Origin: a virus | Virus record (IMG/VR): IMGVR_UViG_3300029922_000148 | Location: 1 to 40,171 of that record | DNA length: 40,171 bases | Reading direction: 5' to 3' (one strand) | Shown: positions 8,336 to 15,031 of the stretch, one piece after another | Position numbering within the stretch: the first letter of the stretch is position 1 | Layout of the letters: every line of letters begins with the position of its first letter | Notes under the pieces: generated by a model | Told to the model about the DNA's origin: nothing | Database searches by the model: none | What the model saw: only the letters and a program-made list of their open reading frames with translations | Position numbers and translations under genes: made by a program

Positions 8336-8520
8336 GCCAAGCGCCGCCGTGCCTAGCTCCGCTGGGCAACGCCGTGCATTTCCGCGCATTTCCGAGCCAT
8401 AAAATTCCTTCAAAAGCTGTCTCCCCTCTTTCGAGGGGAGTTGTTATTTGCCCCGCCTCGCCTGGCCACGCCATGCAATGCCACGCCGGACCGAGCCACT
8501 GCCAAGCCGGACCCAGCCTC
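8336..8520. repeat. Third hairpin-plus-GCCNN repeat module with a preceding array
   Basis: Positions 8336-8400 hold 13 degenerate 5-base units (GCCAA GCGCC GCCGT and so on). After AAAATTCCTTCAAAAGCTGT comes the perfect 8-bp hairpin CTCCCCTC-TTTC-GAGGGGAG (8421-8440), then about 14 NNGCC units (8448-8518), one carrying an extra base. The array begins immediately after the stop codon of the 195-aa gene. There is no coding evidence. Confidence 0.8.
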
Positions 8521-8524
8521 AAAA

Positions 8525-9112
8525 TTATTTCTCCACCTCCACGATGAATCGCCCAAACTTCGGACGCCAATCGCCAAGGCCAACAAGCGAACCTGCCTCT
8601 TGCATCGCTTTTTCGACCTGACTCGGATTCAGAATCGATTCGTCAAACTCGACCGCAAAAGAAATCGTCCAACCAGTCGGAACCATCGGGCGAACAGAAA
8701 TCACGCGCGATTGTTGGATTTTGACGCCTTTGCGAATTTGATACCGCTCGTCGGCGTAGATTTGATCTTTCGACTTTCCCTTGAGCGCGTGCTCAACCGG
8801 AATTTCAGGCTCGACACAAAAGAGCGCGGCGGCGAAATCTTTGCCGAGCCGGTTCTTTTTCGCGCCCTCCAAAATCGTACGTTCGATGTTGTCGGATGGA
8901 ATGTAAAATCCCTTAATGTCATCCGACCAATAAAGACCGCCCTCCCATTTCAGACGATCAAGTTTTTCGTAATCGTCATCCGTCATTTTCTTACTTCCCT
9001 TGGAAGTGATCGCCTTGCATTGGCGAACAAAGGGATTTGTGGGATCGGCCAAAAGGCCATTATGCATTATCAGCGGTCGAATTCCTGTCCATTTTGCGTT
9101 TAGCGTTTTCAA
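8525..9112 (-). CDS. Conserved-looking phage protein of unknown function (195 aa)
   Basis: Begins MKTLNAKWTGIRPLIMHNGL and ends with GLGDWRPKFGRFIVEVEK. The MHNG..ADP..P start and the Gly-rich GDWRPKFGRF end recall a small hypothetical family often seen in phages, but I cannot name it or its role. It is soluble and slightly basic. Its start lies inside the small 57-aa gene upstream (53-base overlap) and its stop abuts a GCCNN array. Confidence 0.75.
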   Translation of the reverse strand: MKTLNAKWTGIRPLIMHNGLLADPTNPFVRQCKAITSKGSKKMTDDDYEKLDRLKWEGGLYWSDDIKGFYIPSDNIERTILEGAKKNRLGKDFAAALFCVEPEIPVEHALKGKSKDQIYADERYQIRKGVKIQQSRVISVRPMVPTGWTISFAVEFDESILNPSQVEKAMQEAGSLVGLGDWRPKFGRFIVEVEK

Positions 9113-9233
9113 TTTTAGCTTTCCGAGCTTTTTTGAGATTGTTTCGCACCGCGCTCATCTTGGACTCGCTTGTGGAGCATCCGCCCCGGCGACCAATTTC
9201 AGAGAGGTACTTTTTTATCTCTTTTTTGCTCAT
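9060..9233 (-). CDS. Small basic IGR(R/K)GG protein, copy 1 (57 aa)
   Basis: Begins MSKKEIKKYLSEIGRRGG and continues into a Lys/Arg-rich helix (NNLKKARKAKIENAKRK). It is a clear paralogue of the 42-aa product at 25926-26054: SK.EIKKYL..IGR.GG followed by a spacer and NLKKAR. Such short IGRKGG proteins occur in phages and bacteria and may bind nucleic acid, judging from charge only. The start was set at ATG 9233 because the paralogue begins at the same residue. It overlaps the 195-aa gene by 53 bases. Confidence 0.6.
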   Translation of the reverse strand: MSKKEIKKYLSEIGRRGGCSTSESKMSAVRNNLKKARKAKIENAKRKMDRNSTADNA

Positions 9234-9477
9234 TTGCGTAACTTTACAGAAAGCGGCTTTAAGAAGCAAGAATTATTTTTGAGCATTCATGCAATCACCG
9301 CATGAGCTACAAATAACGATCCATGGATATTTTTGTAACTGACCATTAACTTCCGCCCGAAGGCTCCATGCATTCAGGAAAATGCCATCACCGCAAATAA
9401 GTCATTTGCGATTATCTTCCGGCTTAACCTTAGTCCAAAAGGTTCGCAAGGATATTTTGACGGAAGCGCCCATGAAA
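9234..9477. other. Intergenic stretch without a supported gene
   Basis: Contains a 7-bp inverted repeat CGCAAAT-AAGTC-ATTTGCG (9392-9410) and a 6-bp one AACCTT/AAGGTT (9426-9444), and the words ATCACCGCA twice. No T-run follows either stem on the minus strand, so neither is a convincing terminator. A promoter for the 57-aa gene could lie here but none was recognised. Confidence 0.4.
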
Positions 9478-9675
9478 TTATTTTTGCCGTCTCTTCACTT
9501 CCCGAATCACCTGCTTAATCGACCGACATTTCTTCGTCCAAGCGATGCTGCCGTCATTGTTAAAGGCGGTAAGATTTGAAAAATCTCGCATGATGTCCAG
9601 TACGAAAAGCTCCGTGCTGACGCCGGATTTGTTTGTGACGATCATGTTGCCATTGCCATAGCAACAAGTGCCCAA
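9478..9675 (-). CDS. Small hypothetical protein, start or frame uncertain (65 aa)
   Basis: The frame from TTG 9675 gives a product ending KKCRSIKQVIREVKRRQK. The start is doubtful: the first ATG in this frame is at 9645 (MIVTNKSGVSTELFV), while an ATG at 9704, overlapping the previous stop as ATGA, opens a different frame (MKKKLRDFASWALVAM) that ends after 20 codons. A -1 shift at AAAAAG or a homopolymer error would join them into one coupled gene starting MKKEIERFCLLGTCC. Function unknown. Confidence 0.4.
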   Translation of the reverse strand: MGTCCYGNGNMIVTNKSGVSTELFVLDIMRDFSNLTAFNNDGSIAWTKKCRSIKQVIREVKRRQK

Positions 9676-9700
9676 GAGGCAAAATCTCTCAATTTCTTTT

Positions 9701-10162
9701 TCATGGCAACGCCTGCGTATTTTTCAGAATCGCCAGAAACGAAAACGTCTTCATGAGCTTGCGCCTTTGCTCGTCATTTTCGCGGCTGTTTTGAAGGTCA
9801 ACCTTTGGAACAAGGAAACTGAAAAATGAGAGCGCCGGAATGCTGGCATAAGTCAGCCCGTCCATGTTTTCGAGAACCTGACACATCGTCCCGTAAGCCG
9901 TGTGAATTTCCGGCGCGGTCATTTCGCCCAGAGACGCCCGGATCAGCACGCGCATATCGACCCGCCGCACGTTCAATTGCGGATTGCGCGGATTCGGAGC
10001 TTCCGGGAACACGCCGTCAGCCTTCACCACGATTCGGATGTTGTCCGTAGGCGTGTCCTCGTCCGCGTGCTTTGGATTGAGAGCCGCAAGCGCCGGGTTC
10101 TGCTGTAAAATCTGGATGATGACAGCCTCGCAGCACCATCCAATATCAAGGGATTGGCTCAT
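9701..10162 (-). CDS. Putative tail terminator/completion protein (153 aa)
   Basis: Begins MSQSLDIGWCCEAVIIQILQ. An N-terminal helix, a strand-rich centre (NVRRVDMRVLIRASLG) and a helix with the pattern APEIHTAYGTMCQVLENMDG match the general plan of siphophage tail terminators, and the gene sits just before the tail tube region. The start is placed at 10162 because it forms an ATGA overlap with the upstream gene; an upstream extension reads as a shadow of that gene. Assigned by layout and fold impression, not by a diagnostic motif. Confidence 0.5.
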   Translation of the reverse strand: MSQSLDIGWCCEAVIIQILQQNPALAALNPKHADEDTPTDNIRIVVKADGVFPEAPNPRNPQLNVRRVDMRVLIRASLGEMTAPEIHTAYGTMCQVLENMDGLTYASIPALSFFSFLVPKVDLQNSRENDEQRRKLMKTFSFLAILKNTQALP

Positions 10163-10386
10163 ATGATTGGACGATAGACGGTGAAGGTTACTTTCGACGG
10201 CTGCCTCGAAAAGCCGCCGTCGCCGCCCCATTGCTCTACTATGTGGTCAACGTAGGCACATCCTTCAAAATCGAATCGTTCCCCTGTATCTGTGACGATT
10301 GGAGAGCCAAACGGGCCATAGCCGCTGAAAAATTCTTTTGGTATGCGATTGTAATGCGCAACCATTTTTATCGTTTTAGATTTCAA
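10159..10386 (-). CDS. Small hypothetical connector-region protein (75 aa)
   Basis: Unrecognised. It starts with TTG at 10386, supported by a strong AGGAG seven bases upstream and a TTGA overlap with the stop of the preceding gene. The protein begins (M)KSKTIKMVAHYNRIPKEFF and ends VTFTVYRPII, suggesting a small beta-rich fold. It lies in the head-tail connector group. Confidence 0.6.
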   Translation of the reverse strand: MKSKTIKMVAHYNRIPKEFFSGYGPFGSPIVTDTGERFDFEGCAYVDHIVEQWGGDGGFSRQPSKVTFTVYRPII

Positions 10387-10649
10387 GACATCTCCTCGTA
10401 AATAATGCGCGGCCTATAGTGTCGCGTCCGGCCTTCCTCGCGCGACAAAGTTAGATCATAAGCTCTCTCGACCCATCGCAACCAAGCCCATTTGCCACAC
10501 TTCAATTTACGTGGAACCCAAAGAAAACAGCGACTGCGGAGACCTGTCGAGAATTCAATTTCTCTCAGCAAAGCGCGACCAAATGCGTGCGCGGGCGTCT
10601 CACCCGGCATCGGCGCGTTCCATTGTTTTTCAGGTATGATGACGCTCAT
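10383..10649 (-). CDS. Small basic Trp-rich hypothetical protein (88 aa)
   Basis: Begins MSVIIPEKQWNAPMPGETPA and holds a Trp/Arg/Lys-rich centre (CFLWVPRKLKCGKWAWLRWV, about residues 42-61). AGGAT precedes the start at suitable spacing. Gene order puts it among the connector proteins; function unknown. Confidence 0.6.
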   Translation of the reverse strand: MSVIIPEKQWNAPMPGETPAHAFGRALLREIEFSTGLRSRCFLWVPRKLKCGKWAWLRWVERAYDLTLSREEGRTRHYRPRIIYEEMS

Positions 10650-10651
10650 AT

Positions 10652-10987
10652 TTAATCCTGATTCTTCCGCCCAAAAGCAATCGCGATGGCCGCGCCAAAA
10701 TCGTCCACCGTGACGCGCAAGATTCGCTTTTGCATCTTGTCCAATTGCACAATTTCGTCGCCAACCGGTTTCGTTGGAAAGTCCGAAAAAACGAACGTGG
10801 CGGTTATGTCCGCCTGCTCATAAATCCCGCCGCCATCGCTATCAAGATCGGCGCTGTTAACTAAGTCTCCTTTCGTGCCCTGGATAGGCTTGCCGTTGAA
10901 GACCAAGTTCACGAGGGCGTCAGAGTCCATCTGAATGATGTCTCGCAAATCTGCGGACATTAGGGCGCGTTGGGAAGTGTTGCTCAT
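10652..10987 (-). CDS. Putative head-closure / head-tail joining protein (111 aa)
   Basis: Begins MSNTSQRALMSADLRDIIQM. The layout NGKPIQGTKGDLVNS, an Asp/Gly loop (DLDSDGGGIYEQ), then beta strands ITATFVFSDF and a Gly/Asp-bounded C-terminal strand matches lambda FII-type joining proteins in length and order of elements. These proteins close the portal before the tail docks. It follows the glycosyltransferase gene with an ATGA overlap. Assignment is tentative. Confidence 0.45.
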   Translation of the reverse strand: MSNTSQRALMSADLRDIIQMDSDALVNLVFNGKPIQGTKGDLVNSADLDSDGGGIYEQADITATFVFSDFPTKPVGDEIVQLDKMQKRILRVTVDDFGAAIAIAFGRKNQD

Positions 10988-11667
10988 GGCTTTACGACAG
11001 GCTCAAGTAACTGCGGAACGACAGGAAAAGTAACCTTCCCGGTGTGGCCAAGAATGATGTTGGTATCGGCGTAAATTTTGCCGCCCATCTCGCGCCAATC
11101 TGCGCAGAAATTCCAGTCTTCACTAAGCCAACGCCGATCCTTGATCTTTCCCCCAAAAAAAGCCCACATCGTGCCAAGCTTGCCGTCAGAATCGTCCTCA
11201 TACTCAATCTCCGGCTTGGATTCGATGAACTTTTCAAAGACTTTGCGGGCGATCAGCACGAAGCCAGTGCCAACAAATTTGCATTCGATCAACCCGGTAT
11301 GATCAGGCTGTGGAACTTCCGGCAGCATCTCCATAACCCATTTCGGCTCGCCAATTTCCTTTTTCGGGTAGAGACCACCGACGATTTCAACGTCTCGCGC
11401 GAGAAGAGCGTCTATTTGTTGCGGAGTAAATCCAATGTCCGAATCAATGAAAAAAAGATGCGAGCAGTCTGTGTTTAGGAACGCTTTTACAATGCGATTC
11501 CGCGCCCGGTCCACATGGCTGTCTCCCACGCAAATATATTGATGCACTTCCGCCCGGATCGATTCATCCGCCGATTTATGGTTGAGAATGAATGACTGCA
11601 AGGCCATACACGTTCCGGCAGACAGCGTGCCGTCATACGCTGCTATGCCGAGCATGATCTTTTTCAA
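10984..11667 (-). CDS. Glycosyltransferase, GT-A fold (227 aa)
   Basis: A nucleotide-sugar dependent glycosyltransferase with the DxD-type metal/nucleotide motif in LFFIDSDIGF (D75-S76-D77), preceded by the helix DRARNRIVKAFL and followed by VGTGFVLIARKVFE and SEDWNFCADW (182-191); H208 in ILGHTG is a likely metal ligand. This series is typical of a family-2-like phage glycosyltransferase. The start is the TTG at 11667, backed by AGGAGG and a TTGA overlap; ATG 11655 is the alternative. It sits between capsid and connector genes, so a virion protein is a plausible acceptor, but the acceptor is unknown. Confidence 0.8.
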   Translation of the reverse strand: MKKIMLGIAAYDGTLSAGTCMALQSFILNHKSADESIRAEVHQYICVGDSHVDRARNRIVKAFLNTDCSHLFFIDSDIGFTPQQIDALLARDVEIVGGLYPKKEIGEPKWVMEMLPEVPQPDHTGLIECKFVGTGFVLIARKVFEKFIESKPEIEYEDDSDGKLGTMWAFFGGKIKDRRWLSEDWNFCADWREMGGKIYADTNIILGHTGKVTFPVVPQLLEPVVKP

Positions 11668-11861
11668 ACACCCTCCTCAATCAAGGTCACTTCGCGCACC
11701 AGTTCAGCCTGAACTGACCGAATGATTTCTTCCCGGCCTCCCACCTGGCCAGTGAAGGTAAAAAAACCGTTTTCCAATTCGACGGACGACGCCGTAAAAT
11801 CGATCGTCGGTGGCATGGGACAGTTATGGGTTGGACGGAGAGTGATTCGATATATGTTCAT
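11664..11861 (-). CDS. Small hypothetical protein (65 aa)
   Basis: Begins MNIYRITLRPTHNCPMPPTI and reads as a short beta-rich domain ending in an acidic helix (RSVQAELVREVTLIEEGV). It is the first gene after the intrinsic terminator that follows the capsid group. Upstream codons in frame fall inside that hairpin, so ATG 11861 is preferred. Its stop overlaps the TTG start of the glycosyltransferase. Function unknown. Confidence 0.6.
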   Translation of the reverse strand: MNIYRITLRPTHNCPMPPTIDFTASSVELENGFFTFTGQVGGREEIIRSVQAELVREVTLIEEGV

Positions 11862-11865
11862 AGTC

Positions 11866-11900
11866 AAAAAGAAAGCCGCATGGCGGTTAAACCATGCGGC
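11866..11900 (-). terminator. Intrinsic terminator after the capsid gene group
   Basis: On the minus strand a perfect 9-bp stem GCCGCATGG / CCATGCGGC (11900-11892 and 11883-11875, 8-base loop) is followed directly by TTTCTTTTT. It lies 24 bases after the stop of the 136-aa gene and separates the protease/capsid operon from the connector operon. Confidence 0.85.
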
Positions 11901-11923
11901 CAATGGAACAGCTAAGAATTGTG

Positions 11924-12334
11924 TTAGGCGTTTTTCTGGGGATACACGGCAACAACACTGACAACGAAACCGGGCGTTGTTCCTGTAACCGTGGCATAGA
12001 TGCGGTTGTATTGGCTCAGTGAAGCCGTGTCAACGAAAATCGACTGAACGCCTCCGGTGGTCGAAACGTTGGTCACCGTGGCGAATTGCGCCCCGGAAAC
12101 GTTGCTCCACGTCGCATTGTCCGTTGCGGTTTGGAGCGTGACAATCAAGGTTGGCCCGATGACGCTGGCGGAGGCGGAGGCGGCGTCGAGATAAAACGCC
12201 ACGCGGCCTTGCGCCTGGGAAGTAATCAGGTTGAAAATACCGCCTCCAACCAAGCCCGTTCCGGCAGCGGAACTGTTCAGGGTAGTGGGTGAAACGACTT
12301 CAAAGAAGCCGAGGTTTGATACGCGATCAATCAT
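11924..12334 (-). CDS. Small beta-rich head protein (136 aa)
   Basis: Begins MIDRVSNLGFFEVVSPTTLN; Ala/Ser/Thr/Val/Gly-rich with few charges, giving a beta-sandwich-like pattern. It is third in the capsid operon, before the terminator, and probably strongly expressed, which would suit a decoration or minor head protein. No motif confirms this. ATGA overlap with the 120-aa gene. Confidence 0.65.
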   Translation of the reverse strand: MIDRVSNLGFFEVVSPTTLNSSAAGTGLVGGGIFNLITSQAQGRVAFYLDAASASASVIGPTLIVTLQTATDNATWSNVSGAQFATVTNVSTTGGVQSIFVDTASLSQYNRIYATVTGTTPGFVVSVVAVYPQKNA

Positions 12335-12693
12335 TTGGAGCCTGCTTTCTGTAACTGGTTAGATTTGGGAAAATCCTCGGCTTCGTCCATGAGGCTGACG
12401 GCCTTGATGAGGGAACGCACAACACGCATGTCTTCCGGCGTAATTTTGTCCGCCGGTGCCGAGCCGATGACGGCGGGAGCAGTGTACTTTGTCAGCACCT
12501 CCGGCTCATCGTCCTTGGCGCGAACCGCCTTGATGGAAGCAAAAAGGTCATTCGCTTCGTGAGGACGAACGTTCAGCACGCTGCCCGTATAAAGCAACAC
12601 GCCGCGCCCATCGCGCGTCACGACCGTATCGGCGATGATGCGCACCTTGACGGCCTTAACCTTGGGGTCGTCAGCATTGAGAATTGTAAGCAT
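12331..12693 (-). CDS. Hypothetical head protein downstream of capsid (120 aa)
   Basis: Begins MLTILNADDPKVKAVKVRII with a beta-rich N-terminal half (VVTRDGRGVLLYTGSVLNV) and a helical C-terminus (PEDMRVVRSLIKAVSLMDEA). An AAAGGAAA ribosome site precedes the ATG. Position right after the major capsid gene suggests a head accessory or connector protein. Family not recognised. Confidence 0.65.
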   Translation of the reverse strand: MLTILNADDPKVKAVKVRIIADTVVTRDGRGVLLYTGSVLNVRPHEANDLFASIKAVRAKDDEPEVLTKYTAPAVIGSAPADKITPEDMRVVRSLIKAVSLMDEAEDFPKSNQLQKAGSK

Positions 12694-12702
12694 AATTTTC
12701 CT

Positions 12703-14697
12703 TTAGACGAGTGAGTTGGTGGAATAGCAGAACGAGCCGGGGTGCCGAATTCCGATGTCTGTGAAGTTGAAGATGACGATTCGGATTTCCTGTTGCGTGG
12801 CTAAGGTGTAGGGATCGACGATGACCTGCCAGCCTTCCCAATCGGCAATAACCAGGTCTTCCCAATTTCCGAAAACGCTCTTGTTGCCGTTCAGAGCCGT
12901 GTTGAGCTGGTTGGTGGCAAGCGCCCGGTAGCCGTTAATCGTTCCTTCGCCCTCCGAGGATTTGGAGGCATCAATCGGCGCTTCCCAAATGTAAATCGGG
13001 AAGGCTGAAGACGAAATCTTCGGAGTCTGCTTGAGAATGCCCCTGCCTTGAGCGGAGACGATATAAGCGAGAGCGCCAAAATCCGCATTGGCAGCGGCCA
13101 CGGTGGTTTCAAAACCAACCGCCTGCGCCCACGTGGGCGCGCCGGAAGTCCAGGATGTCGTGCCAACGCCCGTGGTATTGAAGATACCAATCGGCTGAGC
13201 GCCCCCAGACCCGGAATAAGCCGCGAGGTCTTTGGCCAGCGCAAGCTGCTTCATCAAATCCATGCGAACAAACGCCTCTGCGTCCAGGGTAGCCTGAGCG
13301 AGGAGGAGATTCGAGTAATTCGTGGTTGCGGCCAAACGGTGCGGCGTCAGCAAAAGCTGCTGCAAGGTCTGATCGCTTTCCGAGACAGCGGAAATTTCGG
13401 AAAGCCAATAAGCGGTCGAGGCAGCGGTTTGGCGCGGAATAGCAACGTTGTTGCGGAGACCTGCCATCGTGGTTGCGCCCGCATTGACCACCTGCATTTT
13501 GTTGCGGAGCAATTCAATGAGAGAAGAGCCGAGCACTTCCGTTTCCACGAATGCGCCGCCTTGCGAAAAGACGCCTGCTTGCATGTCGCGCGTCATGGCT
13601 TTGCGCTGCCAGCCTTCGCCCCGGAATTTGGAGCGAACCACGTCTTCCGGAATGCAAAATCCGAGCGGCCCTTCCAGGCCGCGACCGCTGCGCTTGAGGG
13701 CAGCTTCGCTGGCTTCCTTTTCAAGGCCGCTGAGAGAACCACGGCCCTTGTTGTCGGAAAGCTCGCGAATGGCCTTGAGGATGGAAAATTGCTGAGTCTC
13801 CCTGTCGTTCATGCCGATGATACCATCATGCATGGCGGCTGCCGGGATCGGCTTCGCGTTGGTCCGCTTTTCGATAATGATCTTGAGGAAATCATCGGCG
13901 GTCTTGGCGGGATCGGCAACGTAAGCGCGGGCTTGCTCGGCGAATTCGCCCGGGCTGTCCTTGCGCTCGTACTGCTTGGCGTATCCCAAAATGTCGGCCA
14001 CGCGAAGGCGATCCTTCTTGACCGTCTCGTCAACTCGCGTCTGGATTTCTTCCGGCGTGAGTGAAATTCCATTGCCGCCCGCACCGTCTGCGGTGAGTTG
14101 GCGTGAACGAGTTTGAGTGATCATGATTTTGGGTGCCTTTCGTTTTATCGGAACTGAAATTTGGGGTTGGGTTTGTAGGTTGCGGTTCGCGCCGACAGTG
14201 TGATCCGCCGGAATTGATTCGAGGGAAACTTCAATCGGCTCCCAGCGGCACCGATAATTCGGCACGCCTTCATCGTCTTCGGGGTCGTCCTCGTCCTGAT
14301 CCATGGAGTGGACTTGATAGCCAACGGAAGTTGCGCCTCGGATGCCTTCATCGACATCCTTCATGATTTCCTGGCCGCGCGTGCTGGAAGAAAAACGGAC
14401 TTGGCAGCGACCGACTTTCCCGTCGAGCCGGGCGGAATCAACGACGCCAACTTGATCTTTGGGATCATGGTGCATGAGCAACGGCGCGGAGCCGGAAGCT
14501 AGTCTGCCGATAATCACGCTATCGGTCGCGTGATCCAGAATTTCATTATAAATGTCGCCAGTCTCAGTTGTGCGGCGCACGGGCGTTTCGCTGGAAAACG
14601 ACATTGGAACCGTGCGCGTTTCCTTATCGACAGTTCCTTTGCGAACTTCACATTTGCGGTAAAGCGTCTGCGGAATTTTGATGCTGTCGGCTGTCAT
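12703..14697 (-). CDS. Prohead protease fused to HK97-fold major capsid protein (664 aa)
   Basis: One uninterrupted frame. Residues about 1-170 form a peptidase S78-type prohead protease: LLMHHDP gives the catalytic His (H76 or H77), GATSVGYQV the Ser (S124) and EPIEVSLESIPADH the third conserved segment. Residues about 220-340 are helical and charged like a delta (scaffold) domain. From about 350 the chain is a HK97-fold capsid protein: QGGAFVETEVLGSSLIELLR, the AIPRQTA strand, the long spine helix region with AYSGSGGAQPIGIFN, and a C-terminal IVIFNFTDIGIRHPGSF. The protease would cleave the delta domain and release itself. It is preceded by the conserved late element 31 nt upstream of the ATG. 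Confidence 0.92.
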   Translation of the reverse strand: MTADSIKIPQTLYRKCEVRKGTVDKETRTVPMSFSSETPVRRTTETGDIYNEILDHATDSVIIGRLASGSAPLLMHHDPKDQVGVVDSARLDGKVGRCQVRFSSSTRGQEIMKDVDEGIRGATSVGYQVHSMDQDEDDPEDDEGVPNYRCRWEPIEVSLESIPADHTVGANRNLQTQPQISVPIKRKAPKIMITQTRSRQLTADGAGGNGISLTPEEIQTRVDETVKKDRLRVADILGYAKQYERKDSPGEFAEQARAYVADPAKTADDFLKIIIEKRTNAKPIPAAAMHDGIIGMNDRETQQFSILKAIRELSDNKGRGSLSGLEKEASEAALKRSGRGLEGPLGFCIPEDVVRSKFRGEGWQRKAMTRDMQAGVFSQGGAFVETEVLGSSLIELLRNKMQVVNAGATTMAGLRNNVAIPRQTAASTAYWLSEISAVSESDQTLQQLLLTPHRLAATTNYSNLLLAQATLDAEAFVRMDLMKQLALAKDLAAYSGSGGAQPIGIFNTTGVGTTSWTSGAPTWAQAVGFETTVAAANADFGALAYIVSAQGRGILKQTPKISSSAFPIYIWEAPIDASKSSEGEGTINGYRALATNQLNTALNGNKSVFGNWEDLVIADWEGWQVIVDPYTLATQQEIRIVIFNFTDIGIRHPGSFCYSTNSLV

Positions 14698-14727
14698 TGA
14701 GTGAACGCTAATACCTGCTGGCGGCTA

Positions 14728-14756
14728 GCGTCACTTGCCTAACTGTGTAAAAGTGT
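14728..14756 (-). promoter_or_regulatory. Conserved late element, copy B (upstream of protease-capsid gene)
   Basis: Second copy of the 29-nt element, sharing GCGTCAC, AACTGTGTAAAA and TGT with 7393-7421 and having the same 31-nt distance to the start codon. Only these two copies were found in the window. It lies between the HTH gene and the capsid gene, suiting a promoter or activator site for the most abundant virion proteins. Confidence 0.55.
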
Positions 14757-14773
14757 GAAGGATACGCCGATAA

Positions 14774-15031
14774 TCAGCGAACGATAATACGCTGATGCCC
14801 GAACCTGGGCACGGATGGATCGGCTTGAATGACGCCGCGACTCAGCCAATTATAGACTGTCTTTCGCGAGACGCCGCGCATAAAACAAAACTCTTTGACG
14901 GAGATGGAACGCGCGTTCTCCGTGATTTTCATCTCGACTATTTTTCGCGCCGCCGCACGCGGATTTGGACTTGCGCGAATAATGCTCTCAACCTCGTGAA
15001 TTATTTTTTGGGAATCGCCTTCCATGGTCAT
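14774..15031 (-). CDS. Helix-turn-helix protein between portal and capsid (85 aa)
   Basis: Starts MTMEGDSQKIIHEVESIIRA. Residues about 44-75 (SVKEFCFMRGVSRKTVYNWL, then RGVI) form an excisionase/MerR-type helix-turn-helix, ending with a basic tail (RFGHQRIIVR). Start set at ATG 15031 because it overlaps the portal stop (ATGA). A DNA-binding protein in the middle of the head operon, directly upstream of the conserved late element, is a candidate regulator of late transcription. A role in packaging is an alternative. Confidence 0.75.
   Translation of the reverse strand: MTMEGDSQKIIHEVESIIRASPNPRAAARKIVEMKITENARSISVKEFCFMRGVSRKTVYNWLSRGVIQADPSVPRFGHQRIIVR

Noticed and set aside
7458-8520. CRISPR array
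   Set aside because: Repeat unit is 5 bases with no spacers of constant length, and no cas genes are nearby.
13048-14064. 338-codon plus-strand ORF opposite the capsid gene
   Set aside because: Antisense to a clear protease-capsid fusion with no recognisable motif or ribosome site.
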